From DATILL01 sp035476575 (GTDB lineage Bacteria; Actinomycetota; Actinomycetes; Mycobacteriales; JACQDL01), in NCBI GenBank assembly GCA_035476575.1, contig DATILL010000124.1, positions 1-64,000 on the forward strand: a DNA stretch of 64,000 nt. Reading direction: 5' to 3'. The notes under the pieces were generated by a model. It saw nothing but the letters and a program-made list of their open reading frames with translations, did not search any database and was not told the origin of the DNA. Below, one piece after another: positions 26,192-35,547 of this stretch. The first letter of the stretch is position 1. The number at the start of each line of letters is the position of its first letter. The position numbers and the translations under genes were made by a program.

Positions 26192-27616
26192 CTACGCGGT
26201 CACGTCGGCCGAGGGCTGCCCGATGTAGGGCATCAGGGCGGTCGCCAGCTCGGGATCCACCCGCACGTGCAGCGCCGTGCCATGTGCGGTGTGATCCGAG
26301 GCGATGACCTCGCCGTGCCGGTGCACCCGGGCGACCAGGTCGCCGCGGTCGTAGGGCACCAGGAGGTGGAGCTCGGCGCGCGGCCGGGGCAGCCGGTCGG
26401 CGATCACCGCGCGCAGCTTGTCCAGCCCCTCGCCGGTGCGGGCCGAGCAGAACACCGCCTCGCCGAACGCCGCCCGCAGCCGGTCCAGCGTGGCCGGGTC
26501 CGCGGCGTCGGCCTTGTTGACGACGATCAGCTCCGGCACGCCGGCCGCGTCGATCTCGGCGAACACGGCCCGGACGGCGCTGATCTGCGACTCCGGGTCG
26601 GCGTCGGCGCCGTCCACCACGTGCAGTACCAGGTCGGCGTCGGCGACCTCCTCCAGCGTGGACCGGAACGCCTCGACCAGGTCGTGCGGCAGGTGACGGA
26701 CAAAGCCGACGGTGTCGGCCAGGGTATGGACTCGCCCGTCCGCCGTCTGGCAGCGCCGCACCGTCGGGTCGAGGGTGGCGAACAGCGCGTTCTCCACCAG
26801 CACGCCGGCCCCGGTGAGCCGGTTGAGCAGGCTGGACTTGCCGGCGTTGGTGTAGCCGGCGATGACCACGCTGGGCACGGCGCGGCGGCGGCGCTGCTCA
26901 CGCTTGGTGTCCCTGGCGGTCTTCATATGCGCGATCTCGCGGCGCAGCTTGGCCATCCGGGTCCGGATCCGCCGCCGGTCGATCTCAATCTTGGTCTCGC
27001 CGGGGCCGCGGCCACCGATGCCCGCGCCACCCGCGGCTCGCCCACCGACCTGCCGGGACAGCGCCTCGCCCCAGCCACGCAGCCGGGGCAGCATGTACTG
27101 CATCTGGGCCAGCTCGACCTGGGCCTTGCCCTCCTTGCTGCGGGCGTGCTGGGCAAAGATGTCCAGAATCAGCATGGTCCGGTCGACCACCTTGACCTTG
27201 ACCCGCTCCTCCAGCGTGCGAAGCTGCGCCGGGGTCAGCTCGCCGTCGCAGACCACCGTGTCGGCCGCGGTGGCCAGCACGATGTCGCGCAGCTCGGCGG
27301 TCTTGCCGGAGCCGATGTAGGTGGCCGGGTCGGGTCGGGCGCGGCGCTGGATCAGCCCGTCCAGCACCTCGGAGCCGGCCGTCTCGGCGAGCCGGGCCAG
27401 CTCAGCCAGCGAGTTCTCGGCGGCGGAGAGGGTGCCCTCGGTCCAGACGCCGACCAGGACGACCCGCTCCAGCCGGAGCTGGCGGTACTCAACCTCGCTG
27501 ACGTCGGCGAGCTCGGTGGCCAGACCGGGGATGCGGCGCAGGGCCTGCCGCTCCTCCAGCTCCAACCCGCCGCCATCGCCGAGGCGTCTGCCGTCGTACA
27601 TGGGTTTAGTCATCAT
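26192..27616 (-). CDS. hflX: GTPase HflX
   Basis: A 474-aa ribosome-associated GTPase that splits stalled or 100S ribosomes. The N-terminal HflX domain ends with ETKIEIDRRRIRTRM. A coiled-coil linker and a G domain follow, with G1 GYTNAGKSSLLN, G3 DTVGFVRHLPH and G4 NKADA. The glycine-rich RAAGGAGIGGRGPGE loop is typical. ATG at 27616 is chosen because the upstream frame runs through the intergenic repeat element; the next ATG codon is adjacent. It is on the same strand as dapF and miaA, but an MFS gene on the other strand now separates them. Confidence 0.93.
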   Translation of the reverse strand: MMTKPMYDGRRLGDGGGLELEERQALRRIPGLATELADVSEVEYRQLRLERVVLVGVWTEGTLSAAENSLAELARLAETAGSEVLDGLIQRRARPDPATYIGSGKTAELRDIVLATAADTVVCDGELTPAQLRTLEERVKVKVVDRTMLILDIFAQHARSKEGKAQVELAQMQYMLPRLRGWGEALSRQVGGRAAGGAGIGGRGPGETKIEIDRRRIRTRMAKLRREIAHMKTARDTKREQRRRRAVPSVVIAGYTNAGKSSLLNRLTGAGVLVENALFATLDPTVRRCQTADGRVHTLADTVGFVRHLPHDLVEAFRSTLEEVADADLVLHVVDGADADPESQISAVRAVFAEIDAAGVPELIVVNKADAADPATLDRLRAAFGEAVFCSARTGEGLDKLRAVIADRLPRPRAELHLLVPYDRGDLVARVHRHGEVIASDHTAHGTALHVRVDPELATALMPYIGQPSADVTA

Positions 27617-27675
27617 CGCGTCGATCCTGACACGGCCCACCGACAAGAGCACGCAAGTTAGAGGCTGGCCGCCCG

Positions 27676-27788
27676 TGTGGTCACCTCTTGGGGTCTCCCA
27701 GCAACGAGAGGTCACCACAACGCCGAGAGGTGACCACACGCGCCGCCACAGCAACGAGAGGTCACCACAACGCCGAGAGGTGACCACA
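27676..27788. repeat. Dispersed intergenic repeat, locus A
   Basis: It consists of five 13-bp arms in the hflX/MFS intergenic region: TGTGGTCACCTCT at 27676, then two copies of AGAGGTCACCACA-acgccg-AGAGGTGACCACA at 27707-27738 and 27757-27788. The two copies lie in an exact 40-bp direct repeat with a 50-bp period. The first arm is the exact inverted repeat of the last arms. The same unit occurs at 46130 and 60974. It may be a palindromic mobile repeat or a bidirectional terminator. Confidence 0.85.
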
Positions 27789-27883
27789 ACGCCGGCTTGC
27801 CGGTCGGGTCTGCGTGCGGGCTCCGCTACGCCGTGAGGATAAACCGACTGACAGAGCTCAACCAGTCCGGGCACGCTGCACGG

Positions 27884-29172
27884 GTGCCCAGTTCACTGTT
27901 GCGCCACCGCGACTTCCGGTTGCTGTGGGCGGGCGACACGATCAGCCAGCTTGGCACCCAGGTCACCGTGCTGGCCCTGCCGCTGCTCGCGATCACCACG
28001 CTGCACGCTACCCCGTTCGAGGTCGGCCTGCTGACGACGTTCGAGTTCCTGGCCTTCCTGCTGGTCGGGCTGCCGGCCGGCGCCTGGGTCGACCGGATGC
28101 GGCGCCGCCAGGTGATGGTCGCCGCCGACCTGGGCCGGGCGGTGCTGCTCGGCTCGCTACCGCTGGCCGCCTGGTTCGGCGTGCTGGGCCTGCCTCAGCT
28201 CTACGTCGTGGCGCTGGGCACCGGCCTGCTCACAGTCTTCTTCGACGTGGCGTACCAGAGCTACCTGCCGCACCTGGTCGGGCGGGAGCGGCTGGTCGAG
28301 GGAAACGCGACACTGCAGGCCAGCCAGTCGGTGTCCCAGGTGGCCGGGCCGACGGCTGGCGGGCTCCTGGTCCAGGCGCTGACCGCGCCGTACGCCGTGC
28401 TGGTGGACGCGGTGAGCTTCCTGTGGTCGGCCGGCTGCGTCGGGCTGATCCGCGCCCGGGAGCCACGGCCGGAGCGGTCCCCCGACCGGCACCTGGGCCG
28501 GGAGGTCGCCGCGGGCGTGCGGTTCGTCTTCGGCCACCGAATCCTGCGCGCGATCAGCGGCTGCACCGCGACGTTCAACTTCTTCACCAGCCTGTCCGGC
28601 GCGATGCTGCTCGTGCTGCTGGCCCGCGACCTCGGCCTGTCGGCCGGCCTGATCGGGCTGGTCTTCAGCGTCGCCAGCGTCGGCGGGCTGGTCGGCGCGC
28701 TGGTGGCCAGCCGGTGGCAGGCTGGATCGGCCAGGGCCAGACGATCTGGCTGTCCACCGCGGTGTCCGGACCGTTCGGGCTGCTCGTGCCGCTGGCCCAG
28801 CGCGGCTGGCTGCTCTGGCTGGCCGCGTTCGGCCTCGCGGCGTCGTTCGCGCTGTCGGTGGTCTACAACATCACCCAGGTCAGCTTCCGGCAGGGCCTGT
28901 GCCCGGAGCGGCTGCTCGGCCGGATGAACGCGACGATCCGGTTCCTGGTGTGGGGCACCATGCCGCTCGGCGGCCTGGCCGGTGGCGTGCTCGGATCCGT
29001 GGTCGGGGTCCGGCCGACGCTGTGGGTGGGGGCGACCGGGGCAGCGGTCGCGTTCGGGTGGGTGTTCTGGTCGCCGCTGCGCGGGATGCGCGAGCTGCCC
29101 ACCCGACCGGACGACGATGACGACAACGGGGATGACGATCTCGTCGAGCTGGAACCGGTCACCGTCGAGTAG
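27884..29172 (+). pseudogene. MFS transporter interrupted by a 1-nt frameshift
   Basis: The reading starts at GTG 27884 (VPSSLLRHRDFRLLWAGDTIS) and gives about eight membrane helices of an MFS_3-type exporter. It continues in a different frame after about 28714, ending ELEPVTVE at 29172. Inserting one base between 28714 and 28715 restores continuous sequence (ASR-LAGWIGQGQTIWLS), giving a full-length protein of about 430 residues. Everything else looks intact, including a highly acidic D/E tail. Either the gene has just died or the assembly lost a base. The 3' end overlaps dapF by 14 bp convergently. Confidence 0.82.
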
Positions 29173-29974
29173 GCGCCGGCTCCCGGGCCACCAGCCCAGG
29201 CCGCCACCGCCCGGCCGCGACCAGGACGGCCGGACCGCTCAGCGCGACACCGTCGTCAGTCCACATCACCGAAAGCCGGCCGCCCGGTACGTCGACCGTC
29301 CACTCCGCCCCCCACTCGGCCCTCCCGGGGTCGGCGCACGCGGTGGCGACGACCGCCGCACAGACCCCGGTGCCGCAGGACCGGGTCTCTCCCACCCCAC
29401 GCTCGTGCACCCGCAGCGCGAGCGACCGCCCGCCGCGGCGCACGACGAACTCGACGTTCTGCCCGGCCGGCAGCGGCGGGTCCACCTCGGGCGGCCGGGT
29501 CAGGTCCAGCGCGGCCAGCTCGTCCATTGTGGACAGTGAAACGACGACGTGCGGGTTGCCCATGCCCACCGCGATGGCCTTGACACCGGCCACCACGGGC
29601 GCGGCGTCGAGGAGCTCCGGCTGGCCCATCGCCACGGTGATGTCACCGCTGGCCGGAACGCTGACCCGCTTGACGCCGCCACGGGTGGCCAGCTCCAGGA
29701 CGCCCGGCTCAGCCAGGCCCGCGTCGACGAGGTACCGAGCGAAGACCCGCACACCGTTGCCGCACATCTCGGCGACCGTGCCGTCAGCGTTCCGGTAGTC
29801 CATGAACCAGCGTGCGCCCTCCCGGGCGACCCGCAGCACGCCGTCCGCGCCGATCCCGGCATGCCGGTCGCACAGTGCCCGGACCAGCTCGGGGGTCAGC
29901 TCGGCAGCCGCGATGTCGGGCAGCACGAGGAAGTCGTTCTCCGTGCCATGACCCTTGACGAACCGCAGCTCCAC
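29159..29974 (-). CDS. dapF: Diaminopimelate epimerase
   Basis: A 271-aa enzyme that converts LL- to meso-diaminopimelate for lysine and peptidoglycan. Both catalytic cysteines are present, in EMCGNGVRVFARYL and RSCGTGVCAAVV. The start KGHGTENDFLVLPD and the ADGTVAEM motif are typical. ATG at 29974 is used. It lies 132 bp downstream of miaA on the same strand in the conserved miaA-dapF order. The spacer holds no gene. Confidence 0.96.
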   Translation of the reverse strand: MELRFVKGHGTENDFLVLPDIAAAELTPELVRALCDRHAGIGADGVLRVAREGARWFMDYRNADGTVAEMCGNGVRVFARYLVDAGLAEPGVLELATRGGVKRVSVPASGDITVAMGQPELLDAAPVVAGVKAIAVGMGNPHVVVSLSTMDELAALDLTRPPEVDPPLPAGQNVEFVVRRGGRSLALRVHERGVGETRSCGTGVCAAVVATACADPGRAEWGAEWTVDVPGGRLSVMWTDDGVALSGPAVLVAAGRWRPGLVAREPAPTRR

Positions 29975-30106
29975 GCGGTCGATCGTGGCACACCGCTGGG
30001 GCTGGCGGTGCGCAGGTCTCCGACCTGTCCGGATGGGCCGGGCGATGAAGGACGGGGGCGATCCCGGTCCGGGTCGGCTGGTGGGCGGAGCCCGGAGAGG
30101 CGACGC

Positions 30107-31075
30107 TCAGCCGGCCGCGCCGAGCCGGTCGAGCGCGGCGGTGAGCAGGTCCGGCGCGGCGGCGTCCAGCCAGACCACCCCGGGGTCGCGGCGAAACCAA
30201 GACCGCTGGCGCCGGGCGAACCGCCTGGTCGCCCGGCATGTCTCAGCCCTGGCCTCGGCCTCGGTGCAGCGTCCGGCAAGCTGGGCCAGCACCTGCTGGT
30301 AGCCGAGCGCCCGGCTCGCGGTCAGCCCGTCCCGGATCCCGGCCGCCAGGAGCGTGCGCACCTCCTCGACCAGGCCACGGCTCCACATCAGGTCCACCCG
30401 GGCGCCGATCCGCTCGTCCAGGTCGGGCCGGTCCAGCCCCAGCCGTACCGCCGTGTACCCGGCGCTCCACCCGCGGTACGCCGGCCTGGCACCGGCCGGC
30501 ACAGCACCGGCCGGCCCGGCGTCGTCCCGCCCGGCATAGGCCGGCATCGTGGCGGTGTACGGCCTGCCGGTCAGCTCGACGACCTCCAGCGCCCGCACGA
30601 TCCGCCGGCCGTTGCTGGGCAGGATGCCGCCGGCCGCCGCGGGGTCCAGCACGGCCAGCCGAGTGTGCAGGGTCGCAGCGCCAAGGTGGGCCAGCTCGCC
30701 CTCCAGCCGGGCCCGGATGGCCGGGTCGGTGCCGGGGAACTCCAGCGGGTCCAGCACCGCGCGAACGTACAGCCCGGACCCGCCGACCAGCAGCGCCGTC
30801 CGGCCTCGGGCCAGGATCGCGTCGATGGCCGCCCGAGCGAGCCGCTGGTAGTCCGCCACGCTGGCCGTCTGGGTGACGTCCCAGAGGTCCAGCAGGTGAT
30901 GGGGTACGCCACGCCGCGCTGGCTCGGCCAGCTTGGCGGTGCCGACGTCCATGCCCCGGTAGAGCTGCATCGAGTCAGCGTTGACGATCTCGCCGTCGAG
31001 CCGGCGGGCAAGCTCGACCGCCAGCTCGGACTTGCCGGCCGCGGTCGGGCCGACCACGGCCACCACCCGGCTCAT
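30107..31075 (-). CDS. miaA: tRNA dimethylallyltransferase MiaA
   Basis: A 322-aa enzyme that prenylates A37 of tRNAs reading UNN codons. The P-loop is GPTAAGKSELAV and the DMAPP/tRNA-binding motif is DSMQLYRGMDVGTAK. SGLYVRAVLDPLEFPG and the ARRQRSWFRRDP region near the C-terminus are also typical. ATG at 31075 overlaps the stop of the upstream gene by 4 nt, which settles the start against one four codons earlier. Its substrate tRNA is then methylthiolated by MiaB, encoded nearby. Confidence 0.95.
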   Translation of the reverse strand: MSRVVAVVGPTAAGKSELAVELARRLDGEIVNADSMQLYRGMDVGTAKLAEPARRGVPHHLLDLWDVTQTASVADYQRLARAAIDAILARGRTALLVGGSGLYVRAVLDPLEFPGTDPAIRARLEGELAHLGAATLHTRLAVLDPAAAGGILPSNGRRIVRALEVVELTGRPYTATMPAYAGRDDAGPAGAVPAGARPAYRGWSAGYTAVRLGLDRPDLDERIGARVDLMWSRGLVEEVRTLLAAGIRDGLTASRALGYQQVLAQLAGRCTEAEARAETCRATRRFARRQRSWFRRDPGVVWLDAAAPDLLTAALDRLGAAG

Positions 31076-31755
31076 CGCGGCACCCACGAGGCAACGAGGT
31101 ACCCGACGCCGTACGGCGCCCCGGCGTACAACAGCTCGGCAGCGTACCTGCCGCCGCCGAGCAGCGCCCCCGCCGCCCGCCAGGCCGGCACCCCAGCGGC
31201 CAGCAGCTCGGCACCGAGGCCGAGGTCCAACGTGGCCAGGTCGGCCGGGTCGCCGGCCGCGAGCGCCTGCTCCACACCGGCGTCGAACGGCGCGGCCCGC
31301 GGGTCGGCGTAGCCCGGTGAGGTGTCGGTACGGCGGGCCGAGCCGTCCCCCATGACGAGCAGCCCCACCCGGCCGCGCAGATCCAGCGGCGGCGCGGCCC
31401 CGTCCGGCCCCACCTGCGCGCCCGCGGCCGGCGGGTGATCTCCAGCCCGGCCGAGCAGCCAGACACCCACCGTGATCGGCAGCGGCAGGCTGTCGGCGCC
31501 GCTGTGCCGCGCCGGCCCCAGCCGCACGGTGAGGTCGACGCCGTACCCGGCGAAGGACCCGTGGTCACCCGGGCCGTGGCACCGCGCCCGCTCGCCAGCG
31601 CCCATCACGTACAGCCTCTCCGGCTCCGCCGCCAGCAGCCGGCGTACCGCCTCGTCGCAGGCAGCCCGCAGCCCGTCGAGCTCGCCGGCCGCGCCGGCCG
31701 CGACCCGAGGCACCAACAGCGGCGGATGTGGACAGAACGCAGCGGCCACAAGCAC
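31072..31755 (-). CDS. Class III extradiol dioxygenase-like (LigB/MEMO fold) protein
   Basis: A 227-aa protein conserved beside miaA in actinobacteria. The N-terminal AAFCPHPPLLVPRVA with its histidine pair, the middle GDHGSFAGYGVDL and LLVMGDGSARRTDTSPGY resemble the LigB/MEMO fold. It may bind a metal, but no substrate is known and not all metal ligands are evident. The stop overlaps miaA by 4 nt. It is divergent from the DUF349 gene, with 73 bp between starts for both promoters. Confidence 0.75.
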   Translation of the reverse strand: MLVAAAFCPHPPLLVPRVAAGAAGELDGLRAACDEAVRRLLAAEPERLYVMGAGERARCHGPGDHGSFAGYGVDLTVRLGPARHSGADSLPLPITVGVWLLGRAGDHPPAAGAQVGPDGAAPPLDLRGRVGLLVMGDGSARRTDTSPGYADPRAAPFDAGVEQALAAGDPADLATLDLGLGAELLAAGVPAWRAAGALLGGGRYAAELLYAGAPYGVGYLVASWVPR

Positions 31756-31828
31756 TAATCGAGACTATCTGAGCCGAACCACCGTCCTCGGGCTGACCAT
31801 TGGGCCGCACTGCTGTGAGAATGCGGAC

Positions 31829-33034
31829 ATGACCAGCAGCGAATGGGGTCGGATCGACGCCGACGGCACGGTCTGGGTGAAGACCGAGTCCGGCGAGCGG
31901 CAGATCGGCTCATGGCAGGCCGGGGATCCCGCGGCCGGGCTCGCGCACTACGAGCGACGGTATGAGGATCTTGCCACGGAGGTCGAGCTGCTGGAGCAGC
32001 GGCTGGCCAGCGGGGCCGGAGATCCCGCTGCCACGCTCTCGCACGCGGCCACGCTGCGCGAGTCGCTGGCCACCGCCGCGGTGATCGGTGACCTGGGCGC
32101 GCTGGACCGGCGGCTGGCCAAGCTCACCGAGTCCGCGCACGCCAAGGCGGACGAGGCAGCGGCGGCGCGGGCGCGGTCCCGGCAGGAGGCGGTGGCGGCC
32201 AAGGAGCGGTTGGTGGCCGAGGCCGAGTCGCTGGCCGACAGCACGCACTGGAAGGCTACCGGTGACCGGTTCAAGGCCATCGTGGAGGAGTGGAAGGCCA
32301 TCCGTGGGGTGGACCGGCGTACCGACGCGACGCTGTGGAAGCGGTTCGCGGTGGCCAGGGACACCTTCACCCGGCACCGCGGCTCGCACTTCGCCGAGCT
32401 GGACAAGCAGCGGCACGCCGCCAAGGTGCGCAAGGAGGAGCTGGTCGCCGAGGCCGAGGCGCTGGCCGACTCCGCCGACTGGGGCCCGACCGCGGCCCGG
32501 CTCAAGCAGCTCATGGGCGAGTGGAAGGCGGCCGGGCGGGCCACCAAGGACGCCGAGGAGCAGCTCTGGCAGAAGTTCCGGGCGGCGCAGGACCGGTTCT
32601 TCGCGCGGCGGTCGGAGGTGTACGGCGAGCGGTCCGCCGAGCAGCACGACAACCTCCAGCGCAAGGAGGCGGTGATCGCCGAGGCCGAGGCGGTCGACCT
32701 GTCCGACGTCAAGGCCGCGCAGGCCCGGCTGCGTGAGCTGCAGGACGCCTACGACCGGATCGGGCACGTGCCACGGGAGGCGATGCGGGGGCTGGACACC
32801 CGGATGCGGGCCGCCGAGCAGCGGATCCGGGAGGCCGTGGACGCACAGTGGCGACGGGCCTCGGTGACCAGCAACCCCGTGCTCATGCAGCTCCGCGACG
32901 CCGTCGCCAAGGCCGAGACCCAGCTCGCCAAGGCCCAGGCCAACGGCGACCCGAAACGGATCGCCGACGCCGAGGCCAACCTGGCCGCCCGCCGCGAGTG
33001 GCTGGCCGAGGCCGAGCGCTCCGCCGGGAGCTGA
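31829..33034 (+). CDS. DUF349 repeat protein
   Basis: A 401-aa, almost wholly helical protein. After a short N-terminal beta domain (WGRIDADGTVWVKTESGERQIG) come a coiled coil and three DUF349 repeats with the pattern AEAESLADSTHWKATGDRFKAIVEEWK. The C-terminal coiled coil includes VAKAETQLAKAQANGD. DUF349 proteins are conserved in this neighbourhood; their role is unclear, and a link to RNA or stress responses has been suggested for relatives. ATG at 31829 is preferred, as upstream codons are non-coding in character. Confidence 0.88.
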   Translation: MTSSEWGRIDADGTVWVKTESGERQIGSWQAGDPAAGLAHYERRYEDLATEVELLEQRLASGAGDPAATLSHAATLRESLATAAVIGDLGALDRRLAKLTESAHAKADEAAAARARSRQEAVAAKERLVAEAESLADSTHWKATGDRFKAIVEEWKAIRGVDRRTDATLWKRFAVARDTFTRHRGSHFAELDKQRHAAKVRKEELVAEAEALADSADWGPTAARLKQLMGEWKAAGRATKDAEEQLWQKFRAAQDRFFARRSEVYGERSAEQHDNLQRKEAVIAEAEAVDLSDVKAAQARLRELQDAYDRIGHVPREAMRGLDTRMRAAEQRIREAVDAQWRRASVTSNPVLMQLRDAVAKAETQLAKAQANGDPKRIADAEANLAARREWLAEAERSAGS

Positions 33035-33056
33035 CGTACGTCTCTCCGTCCGTGGG

Positions 33057-33083
33057 CAGATCGCGTGGTCCCACTGCGCTTTC
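33057..33083. repeat. 27-bp direct repeat, left copy
   Basis: It is identical over 27 bp to 33935-33961 (begins CAGATCGCGTGG, ends CTGCGCTTTC). Just inside it lies GTCCACTCAC (33085), whose reverse complement GTGAGTGGAC occurs twice next to the right copy (33909 and 33926). The pair brackets the AbiEi/DUF559 gene. Confidence 0.85.
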
Positions 33084-33149
33084 GGTCCACTCACGGTGCC
33101 TGTGGACGGTCGAACCGGCCGCCGCCGTCGTTCCGGCAGGCTGGCGTGC

Positions 33150-33912
33150 ATGAAACCTGAGCTGGTCCGGCTCGCCCGGCGGCAGCACGGCCTCTTCTCC
33201 CTCCAGCAGGCGTACGCGGCCGGGTACTCAGCCTGGCAGGTCCGCTCCAGGGTCGCTGACGGCGCCTGGTGCTGCCAGGCCAACGGCGTCTTCTCGGCCG
33301 GGGCCACGCCGATGACCGAGCCGGCGTGGCGGTGGGCGGCGTACCTTGCCTGCGGCCCGCGAGCGGTGCTGAGCCACCTGTCCGCCGCGGCATTATGGCG
33401 GCTCCCGGTGAACGGGCATCCGCCGCACGTGACGGTGCCGCCCGAGGCCCGGCCCCGTCCGGGCGGGCCGATCATGGTGCACCGGGTGCGGCTTGGCCCC
33501 CGCGGACGCCAGCCACCGGCTGGCTGGGTCGCCCAAGCGGCTGGGCAATGCGCGGCTCCGGCGACTGTTGCGACGGGCGTCAGACGGCGCAGCCTCCGAA
33601 GCCGAGCGGGTGTTGCACCGGCTGCTCCGCTCGGCTGGGCTGATCGGCTGGCTACCGAACTATCCGGTACGCCTCGGCGGCCAGTCGGTGGTGCTGGATG
33701 TCGCGTTCCCCACGACCCGGCTGGCGATCGAGGTCGACGGCCTGGTCTGGCATGTGGACCCGGCCCGGTTCCAGCGCGACCGCACCCGCCAGAACGAGCT
33801 GGTCACCGCGGGGTGGACGGTGCTGCGCTTCACCTGGGCGGACCTGACCGAGCGGCCGGACCACGTGGTGGCCGTGGTCCGGTCCACCCTCGATCGGCTT
33901 TCGGCCGCGTGA
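33150..33912 (+). pseudogene. AbiEi-like HTH / DUF559 nuclease-fold protein, frameshifted with the middle missing
   Basis: The N-terminal part (33150 to about 33500) reads MKPELVRLARRQHGLFSLQQA and AVLSHLSAAALWRLP, like the AbiEi-type antitoxin or regulator domain. After VHRVRLGP the frame changes, and SPKRLGNARLRRLLRRASDG with the DUF559 Vsr-like nuclease domain (DVAFPTTRLAIEVDG, WTVLRFTWADL) continues to 33912. Relatives of this architecture are about 290-310 residues long; here about 50 residues between the parts appear lost. The gene is bracketed by 27-bp direct repeats. It may have been a solitary mobile gene; there is no toxin partner beside it. Confidence 0.7.
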
Positions 33913-33934
33913 GTGGACAGATCGCGTGAGTGGA

Positions 33935-33961
33935 CAGATCGCGTGGTCCCACTGCGCTTTC
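33935..33961. repeat. 27-bp direct repeat, right copy
   Basis: An exact copy of 33057-33083. It is preceded by a tandem pair of GTGAGTGGACAGATCGC units (33909 and 33926), so the right end is locally duplicated. It lies between the DUF559 stop and the miaB stop. Confidence 0.85.
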
Positions 33962-33987
33962 TGTCCGCGCACCGGTTGCGGCGGAGG

Positions 33988-35421
33988 TCAGCTAGCGGGG
34001 GCGCCTACGGTCGGCATGCCGAGCAGCACGCCGGGGGGCCGGGGTGCCACGGCGGCCGCCCAGTTGTCGCCGGCCCGGGTCCGGCGATGCGCCAGCAGGG
34101 GCCGGTCGGCCACCAGATGGTGCGGCGCGGCGTAGGTGATCACGGTGTGTACCACGTCGCCGGGCCGAACCTCCGGGCTTCCGGCGAAGTGGACCAGCCG
34201 GCCGTCGCGGGCACGGCCGGTCATCCGCCGGGTGCCGGCGTCCTTGCGACCCTCCCCCACCGCGACCAGCACCTCGACGGTCCGCCCGACCAGAGCGCGG
34301 CTCTGCGTCCACGAGGTCTCCTCCACCAGCGCGGCCAGCCGCTCGTACCGCGCCTGCACGACGGCCTTCGGCAACGGCGGCAGGCTGGCGGCCGGGGTGC
34401 CGGCGCGGGGCGAGTACTGGAAGGTGAATGCCCCGGCGAACCGCGCCGCCCGGACCACCTCCAGGGTGGCCGCGAAGTCCGCCTCGGTCTCGCCCGGGAA
34501 GCCGACGATGATGTCGGTGGTGATGGCCACGTCCGGCATCGCGGCCCGCACGGTGTCCACAATAGACAGATACCGGGCCGACCGGTACGACCGGCGCATT
34601 GCGCGCAGGATCCGGTCCGAGCCGGACTGCAGCGGCATGTGGAGCTGGTGGCAGACGTTCGGCGTCCCGGCCATCGCGGCGATCACGTCGTCGGTGAAGA
34701 ACGCCGGATGCGGCGAGGTGAACCGCACCCGCTCTAGCCCGGCCACCTCCCCGCAGGCCCGCAGCAGCTTACCGAACGCGTACCGGTCGCCGAGCTCGAC
34801 GCCGTAGGAGTTGACGTTCTGCCCGAGCAGGGTGACCTCGCTTACCCCGTCGGCCACCAGCGCCCGCACCTCGGCCAGGATCTCGCCCGGCCGCCGGTCC
34901 CTCTCCCGGCCGCGCAGCGCGGGCACGATGCAGAACGTGCAGGTGTTGTTGCACCCGACCGAGATCGACACCCAGCCGGCGTACGTCGACTCGCGCCGGG
35001 CCGGCAAAGCGGACGGGAAGACCTCCAGCGCCTCCCTGATCTCCATCTGTGCCTCAGCGTTATGCCGGGCACGCTCCAGGAGCACCGGCAGCGAGCCGAT
35101 GTTGTGGGTGCCGAAGACCACGTCCACCCATGGCGCCCGGGCCACGATCTCGCCACGGTCCTTCTGCGCCAGGCAGCCGCCAACCGCGATCTGCATGCCC
35201 GGGTTGGCCTGCTTGACCGGCCTCAGGTGGCCGAGGTTGCCGTACAGCCGGTTGTCGGCGTTCTCCCGGACGGCGCAGGTGTTGAGCACGACGACGTCCG
35301 GGGTGGCACCGTCGGCCGCGCGGACGTAGCCCGCCTCCTCCAGCAGGCCGGACAGGCGCTCGGAGTCATGGACGTTCATCTGGCACCCGTAGGTGCGGAC
35401 CTGGTAGCTGCGCGCGCTCAT
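33988..35421 (-). CDS. miaB: tRNA-2-methylthio-N6-dimethylallyladenosine synthase MiaB
   Basis: A 477-aa radical-SAM methylthiotransferase acting on i6A37 made by MiaA. The N-terminal UPF0004 domain starts YQVRTYGCQMNVHDSERL and carries the auxiliary cluster cysteines (GCQ, NTCAVRENA, GGCLAQ). The radical-SAM motif is CNNTCTFC, and a TRAM-like RNA-binding tail follows residue 385. ATG at 35421 is set by the first conserved strand; an upstream in-frame extension is not family-like. It is divergent from gluA, with 126 bp between. Confidence 0.95.
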   Translation of the reverse strand: MSARSYQVRTYGCQMNVHDSERLSGLLEEAGYVRAADGATPDVVVLNTCAVRENADNRLYGNLGHLRPVKQANPGMQIAVGGCLAQKDRGEIVARAPWVDVVFGTHNIGSLPVLLERARHNAEAQMEIREALEVFPSALPARRESTYAGWVSISVGCNNTCTFCIVPALRGRERDRRPGEILAEVRALVADGVSEVTLLGQNVNSYGVELGDRYAFGKLLRACGEVAGLERVRFTSPHPAFFTDDVIAAMAGTPNVCHQLHMPLQSGSDRILRAMRRSYRSARYLSIVDTVRAAMPDVAITTDIIVGFPGETEADFAATLEVVRAARFAGAFTFQYSPRAGTPAASLPPLPKAVVQARYERLAALVEETSWTQSRALVGRTVEVLVAVGEGRKDAGTRRMTGRARDGRLVHFAGSPEVRPGDVVHTVITYAAPHHLVADRPLLAHRRTRAGDNWAAAVAPRPPGVLLGMPTVGAPAS

Positions 35422-35547
35422 CTTGGCGAACGAGGATACGCGGACCCTCGCCGAGGCCGGGCGCCAGCCCGGGCGGTTCGGCACAAGATCGATGGGACAC
35501 GGGCCGTTTCCGGCTTTCTGTCTGTGGCGTGGCCTACGCTGCCGCAC

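Noticed and set aside
27676..27788. CRISPR array
   Set aside because: Only two 40-bp direct repeats with a 10-bp spacing and internal dyads, no variable spacers of usable length and no cas genes.
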